From contig JAITLV010000125.1 in NCBI GenBank assembly GCA_031277685.1, positions 1 through 41,541 of the forward strand: a DNA stretch of 41,541 nt, in the 5' to 3' direction. Positions within the stretch are counted from its first letter, which is position 1. Each line of letters opens with the position of its first letter. This document shows, one piece after another, positions 21,924 through 31,329 of the stretch. The DNA is from Sphingobacterium sp. (GTDB lineage Bacteria; Bacteroidota; Bacteroidia; Sphingobacteriales; Sphingobacteriaceae). The position numbers and the translations under genes are program-made. The notes beneath the pieces were generated by a model that searched no databases, was not told the origin of the DNA, and saw only the letters and a list, made by a program, of their open reading frames with translations.

Positions 21924-23630
21924 CTATTTGCCCTGGCCGTACCTAAATTTTTTATTGATGGTAACAGGCAATTTTCCAGTCGGGATATTTGCGCCCAATA
22001 TTGTTTTGGCAGCAGCTTTCTGCATGAAAGCATCATTCTGATAAGCGAGCAAAATTGTCTTCGCTTTCTTGGACGCCTCAACACCATCTAATGCATATAC
22101 ATTTGTGAATAATGTTAGAATGGATTTCTTCGCAAACTTTTTCATCAGGTCCTGCACATTTTCGTTCAACTGCATCGTTGGACGTGGGCGTAATCTCGTA
22201 TCATGTACGGCAATGATGTATTGTTTATTTTTCTTGATTTCTTTAACGAGACGTTTCATGTCGTCCTTACTCAAACTGTCTGGCACAAAATATTGTGTTT
22301 CGTTGGTCAACGCAGCAGCCAGTTCATTCTGGAATGTTTGATTGGCGGAAACACCGATATTAATAATTGCTGTCGGTACTTCCTTTTTAAAGGATTTCAA
22401 TTTCTCAGTTGAATTAAGAACTGTAATAGCAGCATTGGAAAGTTCATCGATCAACTGAGTCGCAGACGCCCGATGCAAGTCGGCATACAGGTTCTGTTGT
22501 GGGGTTGCTTGATATTTGTCCAATCCTAACCACAGTTTAGCAGCCAGTACTCTTTTCACACGCGCATCAATATCAGCCTGCGCGATACGGCCATCTGCAA
22601 TTGCTTTAAGGATAAGGTCAATAGCGCGTTTGCTGTTTTCCGAAACTTCAAGGAGGTCATGCCCCGCAATAATCGCTTGAACATCCGCTTCACCATTCGG
22701 AAAGAATTTTTTAACGCCTTTCATATCCATGGCATCAGTTACTGTCAACCCCTTAAAGCCTAGTTCATTCCGTAATAGGTCGGTGACGACTTTTTTTGAA
22801 ATAGAAGAGGGCATATTAGGGGTATCATCCAAAATTGGGATGTTCATATGTGCAACCATAACTGCTGGTGCGCCAGCTTTGATAAGCTCTTTGAATGGAT
22901 ACATTTCCAGTGTATCCAATCTCTTTTTATCAAATGGGAGTTGCGGAAGATCATAATGTGAATCTACATCCGTATCTCCGTGTCCTGGGAAGTGTTTAAT
23001 AGAGGCCAGTATGCCTCCATCCACCATACCATCCATATAAGCTTTTGCCTTTTGGGTAACATTATATTTATTATCCCCAAAAGAACGAATTCCGATGACT
23101 GGGTTTTTCGGGTTGTTATTGATATCCACATCTGGTGCAAAATTGAAATGCATACCAATGCGATGAAAATCCAGCGCAACCTCACGGCCCATGCGATAGA
23201 TCAATTGATTGTCCTGGACAGCGCCGAGTGTCATCTGATAGGGAAAAGATAGCGTAGAATCCGGCATGCGCATTCCCAATCCCCACTCCCCATCAAAAGT
23301 CATCATCAATGGCACTTTGGATAAGGATTGATAACGATTGAACATATCAACGTGACGTACGGGGCCACCCTGAAAAACAACAAGCCCACCAAGATGCTCA
23401 TCTTGAATAACCTGTGCGACGGAATCAATATATTTTTGGCCTAAATTAGTATGTGCCCGTACAAGGAACAACTGAGCCACTTTTTCCTTTGGAGTCAAGG
23501 TATTGAATACGGCATCCACCCAGTCGTGCTGGGAATTGATGTATTTTACAAAATCTTTCTTGTCCTGTGCCTTCGCAAATGATAGTGCACTGGCCAATGC
23601 CAATAGGCCCAGACTGAATTTTTTGAACAT
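21924..23630 (-). CDS. NagZ-like beta-N-acetylhexosaminidase, glycoside hydrolase family 3
   Basis: The 568-residue protein has a signal peptide (about 1-21, AKAQ). A GH3 barrel follows with KHFPGHGDT at 212-220, the DVDSH loop at 221-225 that supplies the Asp-His acid/base of NagZ enzymes, and Asp299 in VTDAMDMKG as the expected nucleophile. A second alpha/beta domain follows from about 390 (ITVLNSTEKL, GVSANQTF). It would release GlcNAc from muropeptides or other glycans in the periplasm, fitting cell-wall recycling. Many relatives in this phylum add a C-terminal beta-lactamase-like domain to reach ~1000 residues; that part is absent here. The neighbouring GHL10 gene, convergent across a terminator, may act on related glycans. 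Confidence 0.9.
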   Translation of the reverse strand: MFKKFSLGLLALASALSFAKAQDKKDFVKYINSQHDWVDAVFNTLTPKEKVAQLFLVRAHTNLGQKYIDSVAQVIQDEHLGGLVVFQGGPVRHVDMFNRYQSLSKVPLMMTFDGEWGLGMRMPDSTLSFPYQMTLGAVQDNQLIYRMGREVALDFHRIGMHFNFAPDVDINNNPKNPVIGIRSFGDNKYNVTQKAKAYMDGMVDGGILASIKHFPGHGDTDVDSHYDLPQLPFDKKRLDTLEMYPFKELIKAGAPAVMVAHMNIPILDDTPNMPSSISKKVVTDLLRNELGFKGLTVTDAMDMKGVKKFFPNGEADVQAIIAGHDLLEVSENSKRAIDLILKAIADGRIAQADIDARVKRVLAAKLWLGLDKYQATPQQNLYADLHRASATQLIDELSNAAITVLNSTEKLKSFKKEVPTAIINIGVSANQTFQNELAAALTNETQYFVPDSLSKDDMKRLVKEIKKNKQYIIAVHDTRLRPRPTMQLNENVQDLMKKFAKKSILTLFTNVYALDGVEASKKAKTILLAYQNDAFMQKAAAKTILGANIPTGKLPVTINKKFRYGQGK

Positions 23631-23663
23631 AAATTAGTTTGTATAATGTCTTAAATAGAATAC

Positions 23664-23677
23664 TAATAACGTTATTA
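23664..23677. promoter_or_regulatory. 14-bp palindrome upstream of the GH3 gene
   Basis: TAATAACGTTATTA is a perfect palindrome whose near edge is 34 bases upstream of the GH3 start codon. A dimeric repressor could bind it, but AT-rich palindromes of this length also arise by chance. Confidence 0.35.
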
Positions 23678-23686
23678 TTTTGGATA

Positions 23687-23717
23687 ATATGAAATTGTTT
23701 TTGCAACAATTTCATAT
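23687..23717. repeat. 13-bp perfect hairpin upstream of the GH3 gene
   Basis: ATATGAAATTGTT and its exact complement enclose TTTGC. It lies 57-87 bases upstream of the GH3 start and has no T-run, so it is not an evident terminator. Confidence 0.5.
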
Positions 23718-23778
23718 AAACATGCAACAAGACGCACATCACAAGCAACAGTGGGGAATATAATGACTGAAGGAATGA

Positions 23779-23955
23779 GAACTGGTGCGGAGTGTACTGG
23801 ATGTTTATCATAGGTTTTGTAGTGACCCCTTTCTGCATACAGCTAGTTATGGATTGGATCAGGCAACGAACGCCGGTTATAAGTACATTGAGCTGGCGCA
23901 TATTCCTATTATTCAATCATTGAACCATTGGTTATTTAAGTTTCGAAAGTCGTAG
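23779..23955 (+). pseudogene. Possible remnant of an unknown coding sequence
   Basis: A 58-codon frame directly after an in-frame TGA reads ELVRSVLDVYHRF, then ASYGLDQATNAGYKYIELAH and IPIIQSLNHWLFKFRKS before a TAG. The composition looks protein-like: aromatic and charged residues are mixed and it ends in a basic tail. There is no start codon or start context, so it is read as the 3' end of a decayed gene. I cannot name a family. The rest of the 511-base gap around it holds two inverted repeats and otherwise nothing I can interpret. Confidence 0.3.
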
Positions 23956-24141
23956 CAAAAAGAAAAATTAAGCTAAAACAAGGAATAGGCTATATAGGCT
24001 GAAAAAGACAAGACCAGTTATCAGCTATAAGCTTGAGTGGCGAAATTATCAATAATAGAGACTAAAAATAAGCGAAGTACATGCAATAAGTCTGAACAAA
24101 CAGCACCTAAATACCAATTACTCGATACTAGATCCCGCCCA

Positions 24142-24684
24142 CTAGATCAAATTATACTTTTTCTCCAAAAACAGTGTCAATTCCATCACATGTTCCAATT
24201 CACCAATGGCCTCCTTTTTCCAAAATGAATCAATGATCAATAGGAGAAACTGTGTTTCCAATTCAGGATTTTCATATCCAAGTTCTTCAAAAGCACGGTG
24301 AATTATTGGTTGTACCGGTTTCATAAACTGTTCATGCTGTTGTTTGGAGAATGGGTGGTGCGACAATCGCTCCTGCAATTTCCAGAATATCGGTTCTGCG
24401 CTGACCAGCTTATTGGGGAGGTTGATCATGGTACGCAAGAAGTCTTTGGGTTCACGATAAGTCATCATTCCGCGGTGATGCGTAAGGACTTTACGGTAGC
24501 CGGATTTAATCAAATAGACCAAAAGTGCATCTTTATTACCAAAATGCTTGAATATCAAAGCCTCAGAAACTCCGGCATTCTGCGCTATTGTTTTGGTAGA
24601 TGTATTGCTATAGCCCTGATCTGAAAAAAGCAATAAAGCCTCTTTCATAATACGCTCTTTTCTACTCAAAACACTTTCTTTCAT
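24142..24684 (-). CDS. TetR-family transcriptional regulator
   Basis: The 180-residue product has a TetR N-terminal DNA-binding domain at about 8-55: KERIMKEALLLFSDQGYSNT, TKTIAQNAGVSEALIFKHFG and NKDALLVYLI. The C-terminal ligand domain has no recognisable signature. It is divergent from the outer-membrane barrel gene at 24858. The shared 173-base gap holds two copies of CCGTTCAGTT that bracket the regulator's own -7 element, so autorepression and control of the barrel gene are likely. The ligand is unknown. Confidence 0.88.
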   Translation of the reverse strand: MKESVLSRKERIMKEALLLFSDQGYSNTSTKTIAQNAGVSEALIFKHFGNKDALLVYLIKSGYRKVLTHHRGMMTYREPKDFLRTMINLPNKLVSAEPIFWKLQERLSHHPFSKQQHEQFMKPVQPIIHRAFEELGYENPELETQFLLLIIDSFWKKEAIGELEHVMELTLFLEKKYNLI

Positions 24685-24690
24685 ATGATG

Positions 24691-24745
24691 CCGTTCAGTT
24701 GATTTTTAATTCTACTGCAAATATATCTAATCTTTCCGTTCAGTT
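24691..24745. promoter_or_regulatory. Two CCGTTCAGTT boxes around the TetR promoter
   Basis: CCGTTCAGTT is repeated at 24691-24700 and 24736-24745. Between them, on the minus strand, TATATTTG at 24725-24718 is an exact -7 match for the TetR gene. On the plus strand a -7 match TAAATTTG for the barrel gene lies at 24793-24800, 47 bases beyond the second box. Confidence 0.5.
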
Positions 24746-24857
24746 TGGATTATTGTAACTAAAATGATAGTAATTCGTATCAAATAGTCGCATAAATTTG
24801 ACAAATAAAAAAATATAGCCAACAACAGCGTATAGAAAACGTAGACATCCTCAACCA

Positions 24858-27599
24858 ATGAAAATCAAAACCTGGACAATTGTTATCTTATCATTCAGTT
24901 TTATTCTTTTAAAGACAAATCTCTTTGCGCAGCAATACATTTCTGGAAAGCTGGTAGATAACAATAATGCTCAACCTATTTCAGGTGCCAGTGTTACGAT
25001 CATCGCATTGAAGGACTCCAGTAAACTGCAAGTACCAACAGATATCCTTGGTAAATTTATCAGCAAGGCACTTCCCAATGGTGATTATCTGGTTTCGGTA
25101 CAGCCAATAGGCTATACTGCAGATATTCGAAAGATCAAATTAGCTGGTACTACTGTCGATGTTAATTTCAAAATAAACAGTTCTGAGATTGTTCTGGACG
25201 AAATCAGCATTTCGCCAACGAGCGTTCAGGTTCGGGGAGATACCTTAGAATTTGATGCAAAAAAATATGTCACGCCTGATTTTGCGGATGCGGATGAACT
25301 GATCAAGCAGATACCGGGCGTAGAAATTGATGAAGATGGCAATGTAAAAGCCCAAGGAGAGGCGGTAAATAAGATTATCATTGATGGCCGTGAATTTTTC
25401 AGCACCGATCCAAAAGTTGCACTCAAAAACCTACCAGCTGATGTCATTGCTAAAGTTCAGCTTATTGATGACAAAACCGAACAGGCTAAATTCAGTGGAT
25501 TTGATGATGGCAAACGCATGAAAGTAATTAATATTGTCACCAAACCTGATAAAAGGGAATCTTATTTTGGCAAGATCAGTGGTGGTGCTGGCCCGGATAA
25601 GAAATATGCGATCAATACCCAGGTCACCAAAATGAATCCAAAACGTCAGTATTCCATCGATATCAATACAAATAATGTCAACCAGCCTAATGGTTTTGCC
25701 CCCCGTGGCAATACACGTGGACGTACAGGGCAGGGTGTGACAACACGTTTCAATGCTGGCTTCAACTATCTCGATCGTTTTTTTGCTGACCGCATGGATT
25801 TCAATGCTAATTATACCTACAACTACACGGACAATAATACCATTAGCCAAAACAAAACGGAATACACTGCTGGTAATAGAGCCAATCAAATCAACAGTCA
25901 GCAACAATCAGGCAATACATACACCAACAATCACGCATTATCCCTAAGGGCCAATTGGAAAATAGATTCTATTCAAAAGTTGGACATACAGCCCAATTTT
26001 TCTTATCAAAGCAACAATAGACAGGGCAGCTCACTAGGTTCCACACTATTAAACCTGACCGAGATGCTCAATAGCTCCGACAGAAACAACAAAAGTTTCG
26101 GCGAGAATTTTAACTGGGGCGGGGACCTGACTTATATGCGTAGGCTCAACAAACCAGGACGAACAATTAGCCTCAATGTTAACGGTTCTTTCAGCACGAA
26201 CAAAAGTGATGCTGCAAACTATGCTTTAAACAGCTATTATAGAAATGGTGATTTTAACCGGATTGACACCGTAAACAATCGAAATTACGCCAATGGTGAA
26301 ACGAATGGCTTTCGCTCAAAAATCGCCTATACGGAGATGCTGGATAAATATTCACGGTTGCAGGGAAATTATACTTTCCGGAATACCGCACGGTATTCTG
26401 ATCGTAAAACATATGAATTCCTGGCAGAAACCGAGCAGTTGGGCGAGTTGAAAAATCGTCTTTCAAATGAATTTCGCAATGATTTTGTTTATCACAGTGC
26501 TGGGCTTTCTTATTTATTCAATAAAAAAGATAGTATAAGGTTTCAAGTTGGATTGGATTATCAGACCGCAAATCAAGTAAATGACAAACTATTTCCGAAT
26601 ATACTGAAAACAAAGAGTCACTTTAACAGCTTGTTGCCCAATTTAAATTTCCAATATAATTTTAACAAAGAGACACGGATTGAGCTGCGCTATAATGCCA
26701 AAACCAACACGCCTACTATTGAACAATTACAGGATTTTATCGATAATCAGAACCCGCTACGGATCAGTTCAGGCAACCCAAACCTGAAACAGGAATATGA
26801 TCATAATCTGGTGATGCAATTTAGATCTATTAATAAGGCTTCAGGCAGAAGCTTTACCTCAGATTTTACAGCTGATTTTATCCAGAATAAGATTTCAAAT
26901 ACAATTTTTACAACAGATTCCGCATTTACCATCGAGAAAGACATTATACTAGGCCCGGGGGGACAATATATCAAACCGGAAAATTTTGATGGCGTCTACA
27001 CTTTGAAATGGCATAATAGCCTTGGTTATCGCTTTGAACCAATAAAACTGAATATCAATCTTAATAACAATCTATATTTCAATCAGAATTATACCTTATT
27101 GAATCTAGAAAAGGTAAACGCAAAAACCTATGGTGTAAATCAACGTATAGGGGTAAATACCGCCTTCAGCAAGGATGTCATCATTGGATTGGACTATAAC
27201 GGAAATTTATCCTTCTCCAAAAATTCGGCAACTGAAAAATCCAATTATTCTGTCTACAAGCATACCATTGGCAATTCCGTAGCTTTGACTTTATTGAAAA
27301 GCTGGACATTAAATTCGACTTTCAATTACCTATACAATGGTAGTATCCTCAACGCGCCGAGCACAACAAGTTTGTTGTGGAATGTTTCTGTTGGCAAAAA
27401 ACTATTCAGAAGAAGAAATGCGGAGATCAATCTGACCGTTTTTGATATTTTTAACGACAATAAAAACGTTAATCAGCAGGTCAACGACCTTTGGGTACGT
27501 GCATCACAATCCAATGCGATTACCCGTTATGCCATCTTAAGTTTTACTTATCATATTCGGGGGATGGTCGGGAAGGCTAATCGTCCACGAAAAGATTAA
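24858..27599 (+). CDS. Outer-membrane beta-barrel protein with carboxypeptidase-like and plug domains
   Basis: The 913-residue protein has a signal peptide (about 1-25, FAQQ). A carboxypeptidase-regulatory-like domain follows at about 27-110 (ISGKLVDNNNAQPISGASV). A plug-like region lies at about 115-230 (LDEISIS, ADELIKQIPGVEIDEDGNVK, NKIIIDGREFFSTDPKVALK), and a large barrel runs to the C-terminus. This is the TonB-receptor-like outer membrane beta-barrel family often found next to regulators in Bacteroidota. No TonB box is certain and the cargo is unknown. The barrel is rich in Asn, Tyr and Thr. It is divergent from a TetR gene that probably controls it, and its stop lies 24 bases from the stop of the convergent response-regulator gene. 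Confidence 0.85.
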   Translation: MKIKTWTIVILSFSFILLKTNLFAQQYISGKLVDNNNAQPISGASVTIIALKDSSKLQVPTDILGKFISKALPNGDYLVSVQPIGYTADIRKIKLAGTTVDVNFKINSSEIVLDEISISPTSVQVRGDTLEFDAKKYVTPDFADADELIKQIPGVEIDEDGNVKAQGEAVNKIIIDGREFFSTDPKVALKNLPADVIAKVQLIDDKTEQAKFSGFDDGKRMKVINIVTKPDKRESYFGKISGGAGPDKKYAINTQVTKMNPKRQYSIDINTNNVNQPNGFAPRGNTRGRTGQGVTTRFNAGFNYLDRFFADRMDFNANYTYNYTDNNTISQNKTEYTAGNRANQINSQQQSGNTYTNNHALSLRANWKIDSIQKLDIQPNFSYQSNNRQGSSLGSTLLNLTEMLNSSDRNNKSFGENFNWGGDLTYMRRLNKPGRTISLNVNGSFSTNKSDAANYALNSYYRNGDFNRIDTVNNRNYANGETNGFRSKIAYTEMLDKYSRLQGNYTFRNTARYSDRKTYEFLAETEQLGELKNRLSNEFRNDFVYHSAGLSYLFNKKDSIRFQVGLDYQTANQVNDKLFPNILKTKSHFNSLLPNLNFQYNFNKETRIELRYNAKTNTPTIEQLQDFIDNQNPLRISSGNPNLKQEYDHNLVMQFRSINKASGRSFTSDFTADFIQNKISNTIFTTDSAFTIEKDIILGPGGQYIKPENFDGVYTLKWHNSLGYRFEPIKLNINLNNNLYFNQNYTLLNLEKVNAKTYGVNQRIGVNTAFSKDVIIGLDYNGNLSFSKNSATEKSNYSVYKHTIGNSVALTLLKSWTLNSTFNYLYNGSILNAPSTTSLLWNVSVGKKLFRRRNAEINLTVFDIFNDNKNVNQQVNDLWVRASQSNAITRYAILSFTYHIRGMVGKANRPRKD

Positions 27600-27623
27600 A
27601 AATCTCCACGTGGAACAACATGA

Positions 27624-28298
27624 TCAATCCACCGTCAGCATATATCCAACCCCACGTATATTGGTAATTTTGATTCTGGGGTCTTGGCTTAAATACTTCC
27701 GAATACGACTGATAAATACATCCAGGCTTCGTCCTGTAAAATACTTATCATGGCTCCAATAAGCACGCATAATTTCTTCACGGGCGATTACCTTATCTTT
27801 CTGCTCATACAATTTACGGAGAAGTTCACTTTCACGGAAGGACAATTTTAGTGACTCGCCCTGATAAATCAGCTGATGTTTCAAACTATCCAGTGTATAA
27901 TCACCGATCATCAGCTTTTGGCCAAACAGCATTTTCGGGCTATTTTTCAACAGTGATTCAATTCTGACGACCAATTCCTCGATTTTGAATGGTTTTTTGA
28001 CATAATCATCACCACCGAGACGAAATCCCCGCACGACATCTTCAGTCTGTACTTTAGCTGTCAAGAAGACAATAGGGAGTAATGTATCCATCTCCCGAAT
28101 TTTTGTAGCCAATGTGAATCCGTCCATGACAGGCATCATCACATCCACCACCATAATATCTGGTTTGGCTATGTTGAATGATGCTAATGCCTCATGACCA
28201 TTGCTGCAATGTATAACGCGAAAACCGTTCGCCTCCAGGCTATCTGCAACAATCATCGCCAAACTCGGTTCGTCTTCTACATATAAAATATCAATCAT
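27624..28298 (-). CDS. OmpR/PhoB-type response regulator
   Basis: The 224-residue product has a receiver domain at about 1-118 with EDE at 8-10, the phospho-acceptor Asp52 in VVDVMMP, Thr in FLTAK and the conserved Lys in VKKPF. A winged-helix DNA-binding domain follows at about 130-224 (LSFRESELLRKLYEQ, REEIMRAYW, RSLDVFISRIRKYL, IRGVGYML). It is the partner of the histidine kinase encoded 65 bases upstream on the same strand; the kinase gene comes first. No target operon can be named, though the adjacent barrel gene is a natural guess. Confidence 0.95.
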   Translation of the reverse strand: MIDILYVEDEPSLAMIVADSLEANGFRVIHCSNGHEALASFNIAKPDIMVVDVMMPVMDGFTLATKIREMDTLLPIVFLTAKVQTEDVVRGFRLGGDDYVKKPFKIEELVVRIESLLKNSPKMLFGQKLMIGDYTLDSLKHQLIYQGESLKLSFRESELLRKLYEQKDKVIAREEIMRAYWSHDKYFTGRSLDVFISRIRKYLSQDPRIKITNIRGVGYMLTVD

Positions 28299-28363
28299 AA
28301 CTATGTTGTTCTATATCAATGTTTTTCTACCGTAATGCGAACTCTAAGACAGTAAACTTAAAG

Positions 28364-29797
28364 TTAGTATGGTAGGCGAATAATAAAGGTACTACCTTTT
28401 TCCAATTCACTATCCACACTGATTTTACCCTCATGACGTTTCACAACCTGTTTGACATAGGCAAGCCCCAATCCAAAACCTTTCACATCATGCAAATTAC
28501 CCGAAGGGACCCTAAAAAACATATCGAAGATCTGCTGATGATATTCGGGGGCAATACCTTTGCCATTGTCGGTAATACGAATTTGTACCTGTTCCTTACC
28601 GCCTTTGATTTCCACTTTGATCTTAACATGTGGACCAGCATATTTAATAGCGTTTTCCAATAAATTATTGATCACATTTTTCAAATGGGATTCATCTCCC
28701 TTGATCAGGATCGCCGCAGGATCAGCGAGGAACTCTGCTTCTACTGTTTTTGTCTTATTGAGCTGAGCCACTTCAAGTGCACTCGTCACCATTGCCACAA
28801 TATCAAAATCCGACCGTTGTAAAACGATGCCTCTTGACGCATCAATATCCATTTGTAGCACCTTTTCAATCATACCCGAAAGATGTTCAAGTTCCCTTTT
28901 TGAAATATCCAGGTAACGGTCCATCTTTTCTTTATCCTCCCGTACACCATATAATTGGATGGCCTCGATTGCAGCCATCACAGTAGATACTGGAGTTTTC
29001 AGCTCATGGGTCATATTATCCACAAAATTCTTTCGTAGCTCGGCCATTTTATTTTGGTTAAGAATGGTTTTAAGCAGGTAAATGAAGGTACCCAACAAAA
29101 GACCGATCAGCAAAAATGAGATCAGTAATTGCCAACTTAAACTATACAGCAGGTATTTCCAATCTTCCTGGAATTTGACAACCAAGAATTCATTCTTTAT
29201 AGGATTGACCATCATTGGTCTGGTCCAGGCCAGGTTTTTTTCGCGATATTGGCGACGTACATCCTTTACCTGCTCGTGTGGGATCCTTACTATACTCAAC
29301 TCATAGGGTACGGAAATACCTTTATTGTCTAGTGATTCTTTGAATTTCTTGTCAATCTGTTCCAGATTGGTTTTGTTCATTTCAAAATCGCGGAACAAAA
29401 AAGGAGGAATAATAGCGCTCTGCCCATCGCGGTCTTTGGTATATAGTTTTCCCTTTCGGTTTGGATCGCCACGAAAAGTATGTTCTCTTTTGGATTGGTG
29501 GATACGCACTCTTTCCAAAGCCTGATCAAGTGCTGCTTCGGGTAGCAAGGGTAAAATTTCCCTTTTCACGTCATTGAGTAGCTTGTCCCGCTCAGTCTCT
29601 GGACCAGCGAGGCGCTGATCACCATTTTCCGCCTGGTAAACGTCCTGCACCGCATTGAAAAGAGATCGTTCGGCAGTGGACAGAAAAAGATCCCGCCGAT
29701 TGGTATAACTTCCGTAAAGCCAGACCCCAAGTACAATGGTAATTCCAGCCCCTATTAATACGATCAAGCTGATCAGCAATTTAAATCTTCTACCCAT
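28364..29797 (-). CDS. Membrane sensor histidine kinase
   Basis: The 477-residue protein has two membrane helices (about 8-28 and 222-243) that bracket a ~190-residue periplasmic sensor region of unknown type. The HisKA domain begins near 250 with His264 in NFVDNMTHELKTPVST as the phosphorylation site. The ATPase part has the N box (LKNVINNLLENAIKY), DNGKGI, and GFGLGLAYVKQVVKRHEG. It would phosphorylate the response regulator encoded just downstream. On the minus strand TAAATTTG at 29813-29806 ends eight bases before the ATG. If this is the true promoter, the transcript would be nearly leaderless. Confidence 0.93.
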   Translation of the reverse strand: MGRRFKLLISLIVLIGAGITIVLGVWLYGSYTNRRDLFLSTAERSLFNAVQDVYQAENGDQRLAGPETERDKLLNDVKREILPLLPEAALDQALERVRIHQSKREHTFRGDPNRKGKLYTKDRDGQSAIIPPFLFRDFEMNKTNLEQIDKKFKESLDNKGISVPYELSIVRIPHEQVKDVRRQYREKNLAWTRPMMVNPIKNEFLVVKFQEDWKYLLYSLSWQLLISFLLIGLLLGTFIYLLKTILNQNKMAELRKNFVDNMTHELKTPVSTVMAAIEAIQLYGVREDKEKMDRYLDISKRELEHLSGMIEKVLQMDIDASRGIVLQRSDFDIVAMVTSALEVAQLNKTKTVEAEFLADPAAILIKGDESHLKNVINNLLENAIKYAGPHVKIKVEIKGGKEQVQIRITDNGKGIAPEYHQQIFDMFFRVPSGNLHDVKGFGLGLAYVKQVVKRHEGKISVDSELEKGSTFIIRLPY

Positions 29798-29890
29798 AAC
29801 GAAAACAAATTTAAATTACTAGATTTGCAATCGCTGTGGTAATTAACCATATTTAACAAAATATAACACTGATTAACAGTAAGCATTGAT

Positions 29891-29898
29891 TACTTTTG
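29891..29898 (+). promoter_or_regulatory. -7 element of the DUF4270/kelch operon
   Basis: TACTTTTG matches TAnnTTTG exactly, 18 bases before the ATG at 29917. A TTG start at 29896 would overlap it and is therefore rejected. Confidence 0.5.
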
Positions 29899-29916
29899 CA
29901 CTATTCAAAAATTAAT

Positions 29917-31326
29917 ATGATCAAAAACTTTAAGAGACGTAGTATACAATTTTTACTTCCACTTTTTACGTTGGCGGCTTTTGTCGGCTGTAATAAGGAC
30001 ATTTCACTGTCTTTGGATAGTTCAAGAGATGAAACGATTGGTGTAGTACCAATTGATACTGTTTCCGTCAAAGTTTCTACTTATCAATTGGATAATATCC
30101 CGACTTCAGCTTCAGGAACGATCTTAGTAGGGAAAAATACCAATGCCATCACTGGTAGTGTCAAATCAACTTCTTATATGCGTTTGGGGATCGGTACAAT
30201 CAACGGTACAACTATTCCAGATGACGCGGTCTTGGATTCAATATCTCTGGTATTAAGTCCGAATAAATACTATTATGGTGATACCACCAAAGTTCAGAAG
30301 ATAGCCGTTCATCGTGTGACGGAAGATATTACACTTACACCAATAGACCCAACGCAACCGACGAGTGCACGACCATTTTTTGTAACTGCTGCGAGTATAT
30401 TCAGCAAGAAAAAATTTGCTTATGAAAGTACACCATTGGCGGAACTTTCCTTTAACCCACGCGTTAGATCTACGGATTCATTGTTTTTCAGATTCAATAA
30501 TACCATTAGCAATGAACTCTTTACCTTGATAAAAAATGGGGACAACAGAGTTCAAACTAGTGCTAGTTTTCAGGATTATTTCAAAGGATTGGCACTTGTT
30601 CCCGACAAAAACAACACGACGCTTATTGGCTTTAAGGATACTGTCTTCTTGCAGGTGCATTATTCTTTTGAGAACAATGAGGGAAATAAAACAAGGGGCA
30701 AACAATTTTTTGCTATCGATAGCAAGGCGTATCAATACAATCAAGTAGAAGCGGATCGCTCAGCGACAAAGTTTGCATCCATGACAATTACAAACCCACA
30801 GATTGATGTGGAAAAAACCAATGGATATACATTTTTGGAAGGATCAACCGGTGTTGTAGCGAAAATTGAATTCCCTACGTTATTACAATTGGTAAATGAT
30901 CCAACGATATCAATTAATAAGGTGCAACTTATCATTGAGGCCGAACAAAATCCACAGGATGGATTTGATCAGCCACAGAGTTTGGTCTTGATGATCGCAA
31001 ATAGCGAAGGAATGCCTGTTAGTGCATTGCCATCATTAGAGACAGCAAACGCAATGCAGGTAGCTCGATTGATTAAAAATGGTGACTCTAAGGCTACATA
31101 CACCTTTAATTTGATTGATTATTTAAATAAATTTAAAACAACTGCATATAAAAACACTTCATTATATCTATCTTTACCGCCATTGCCAGTACCAGTTGGA
31201 AATGTGGGTGGGAGTTCAGTAACGCAACCCGCACCATTATCCAGTACAGGAAATAGGTTGATATTGGCAAAAGATGGTAATGATCCAAGAATTAAATTAA
31301 ACATCCTTTATACTAAATTTCAATAA
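29917..31326 (+). CDS. DUF4270-family lipoprotein
   Basis: From the ATG at 29917 the product has 469 residues. A lipoprotein signal peptide ends at FVGCNK with the acceptor Cys near residue 26. The mature protein is beta-rich and opens with DISLSLDSSRDETIGV, followed by VKVSTYQLDNIPTSASGTIL with a G-SVKSTSYMRLGI block typical of DUF4270, a Bacteroidota surface or periplasmic family of unknown function. The kelch-repeat lipoprotein gene starts 3 bases after its stop, so the two form an operon and probably work together at the outer membrane. Confidence 0.82.
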   Translation: MIKNFKRRSIQFLLPLFTLAAFVGCNKDISLSLDSSRDETIGVVPIDTVSVKVSTYQLDNIPTSASGTILVGKNTNAITGSVKSTSYMRLGIGTINGTTIPDDAVLDSISLVLSPNKYYYGDTTKVQKIAVHRVTEDITLTPIDPTQPTSARPFFVTAASIFSKKKFAYESTPLAELSFNPRVRSTDSLFFRFNNTISNELFTLIKNGDNRVQTSASFQDYFKGLALVPDKNNTTLIGFKDTVFLQVHYSFENNEGNKTRGKQFFAIDSKAYQYNQVEADRSATKFASMTITNPQIDVEKTNGYTFLEGSTGVVAKIEFPTLLQLVNDPTISINKVQLIIEAEQNPQDGFDQPQSLVLMIANSEGMPVSALPSLETANAMQVARLIKNGDSKATYTFNLIDYLNKFKTTAYKNTSLYLSLPPLPVPVGNVGGSSVTQPAPLSSTGNRLILAKDGNDPRIKLNILYTKFQ

Positions 31327-31329
31327 TTT

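Noticed and set aside
23446..23916. A 156-codon minus-strand frame overlapping the start of the GH3 gene
   Set aside because: It uses another frame of the GH3 coding sequence, has no family features, and its upstream part lies antisense to the protein-like remnant at 23779.
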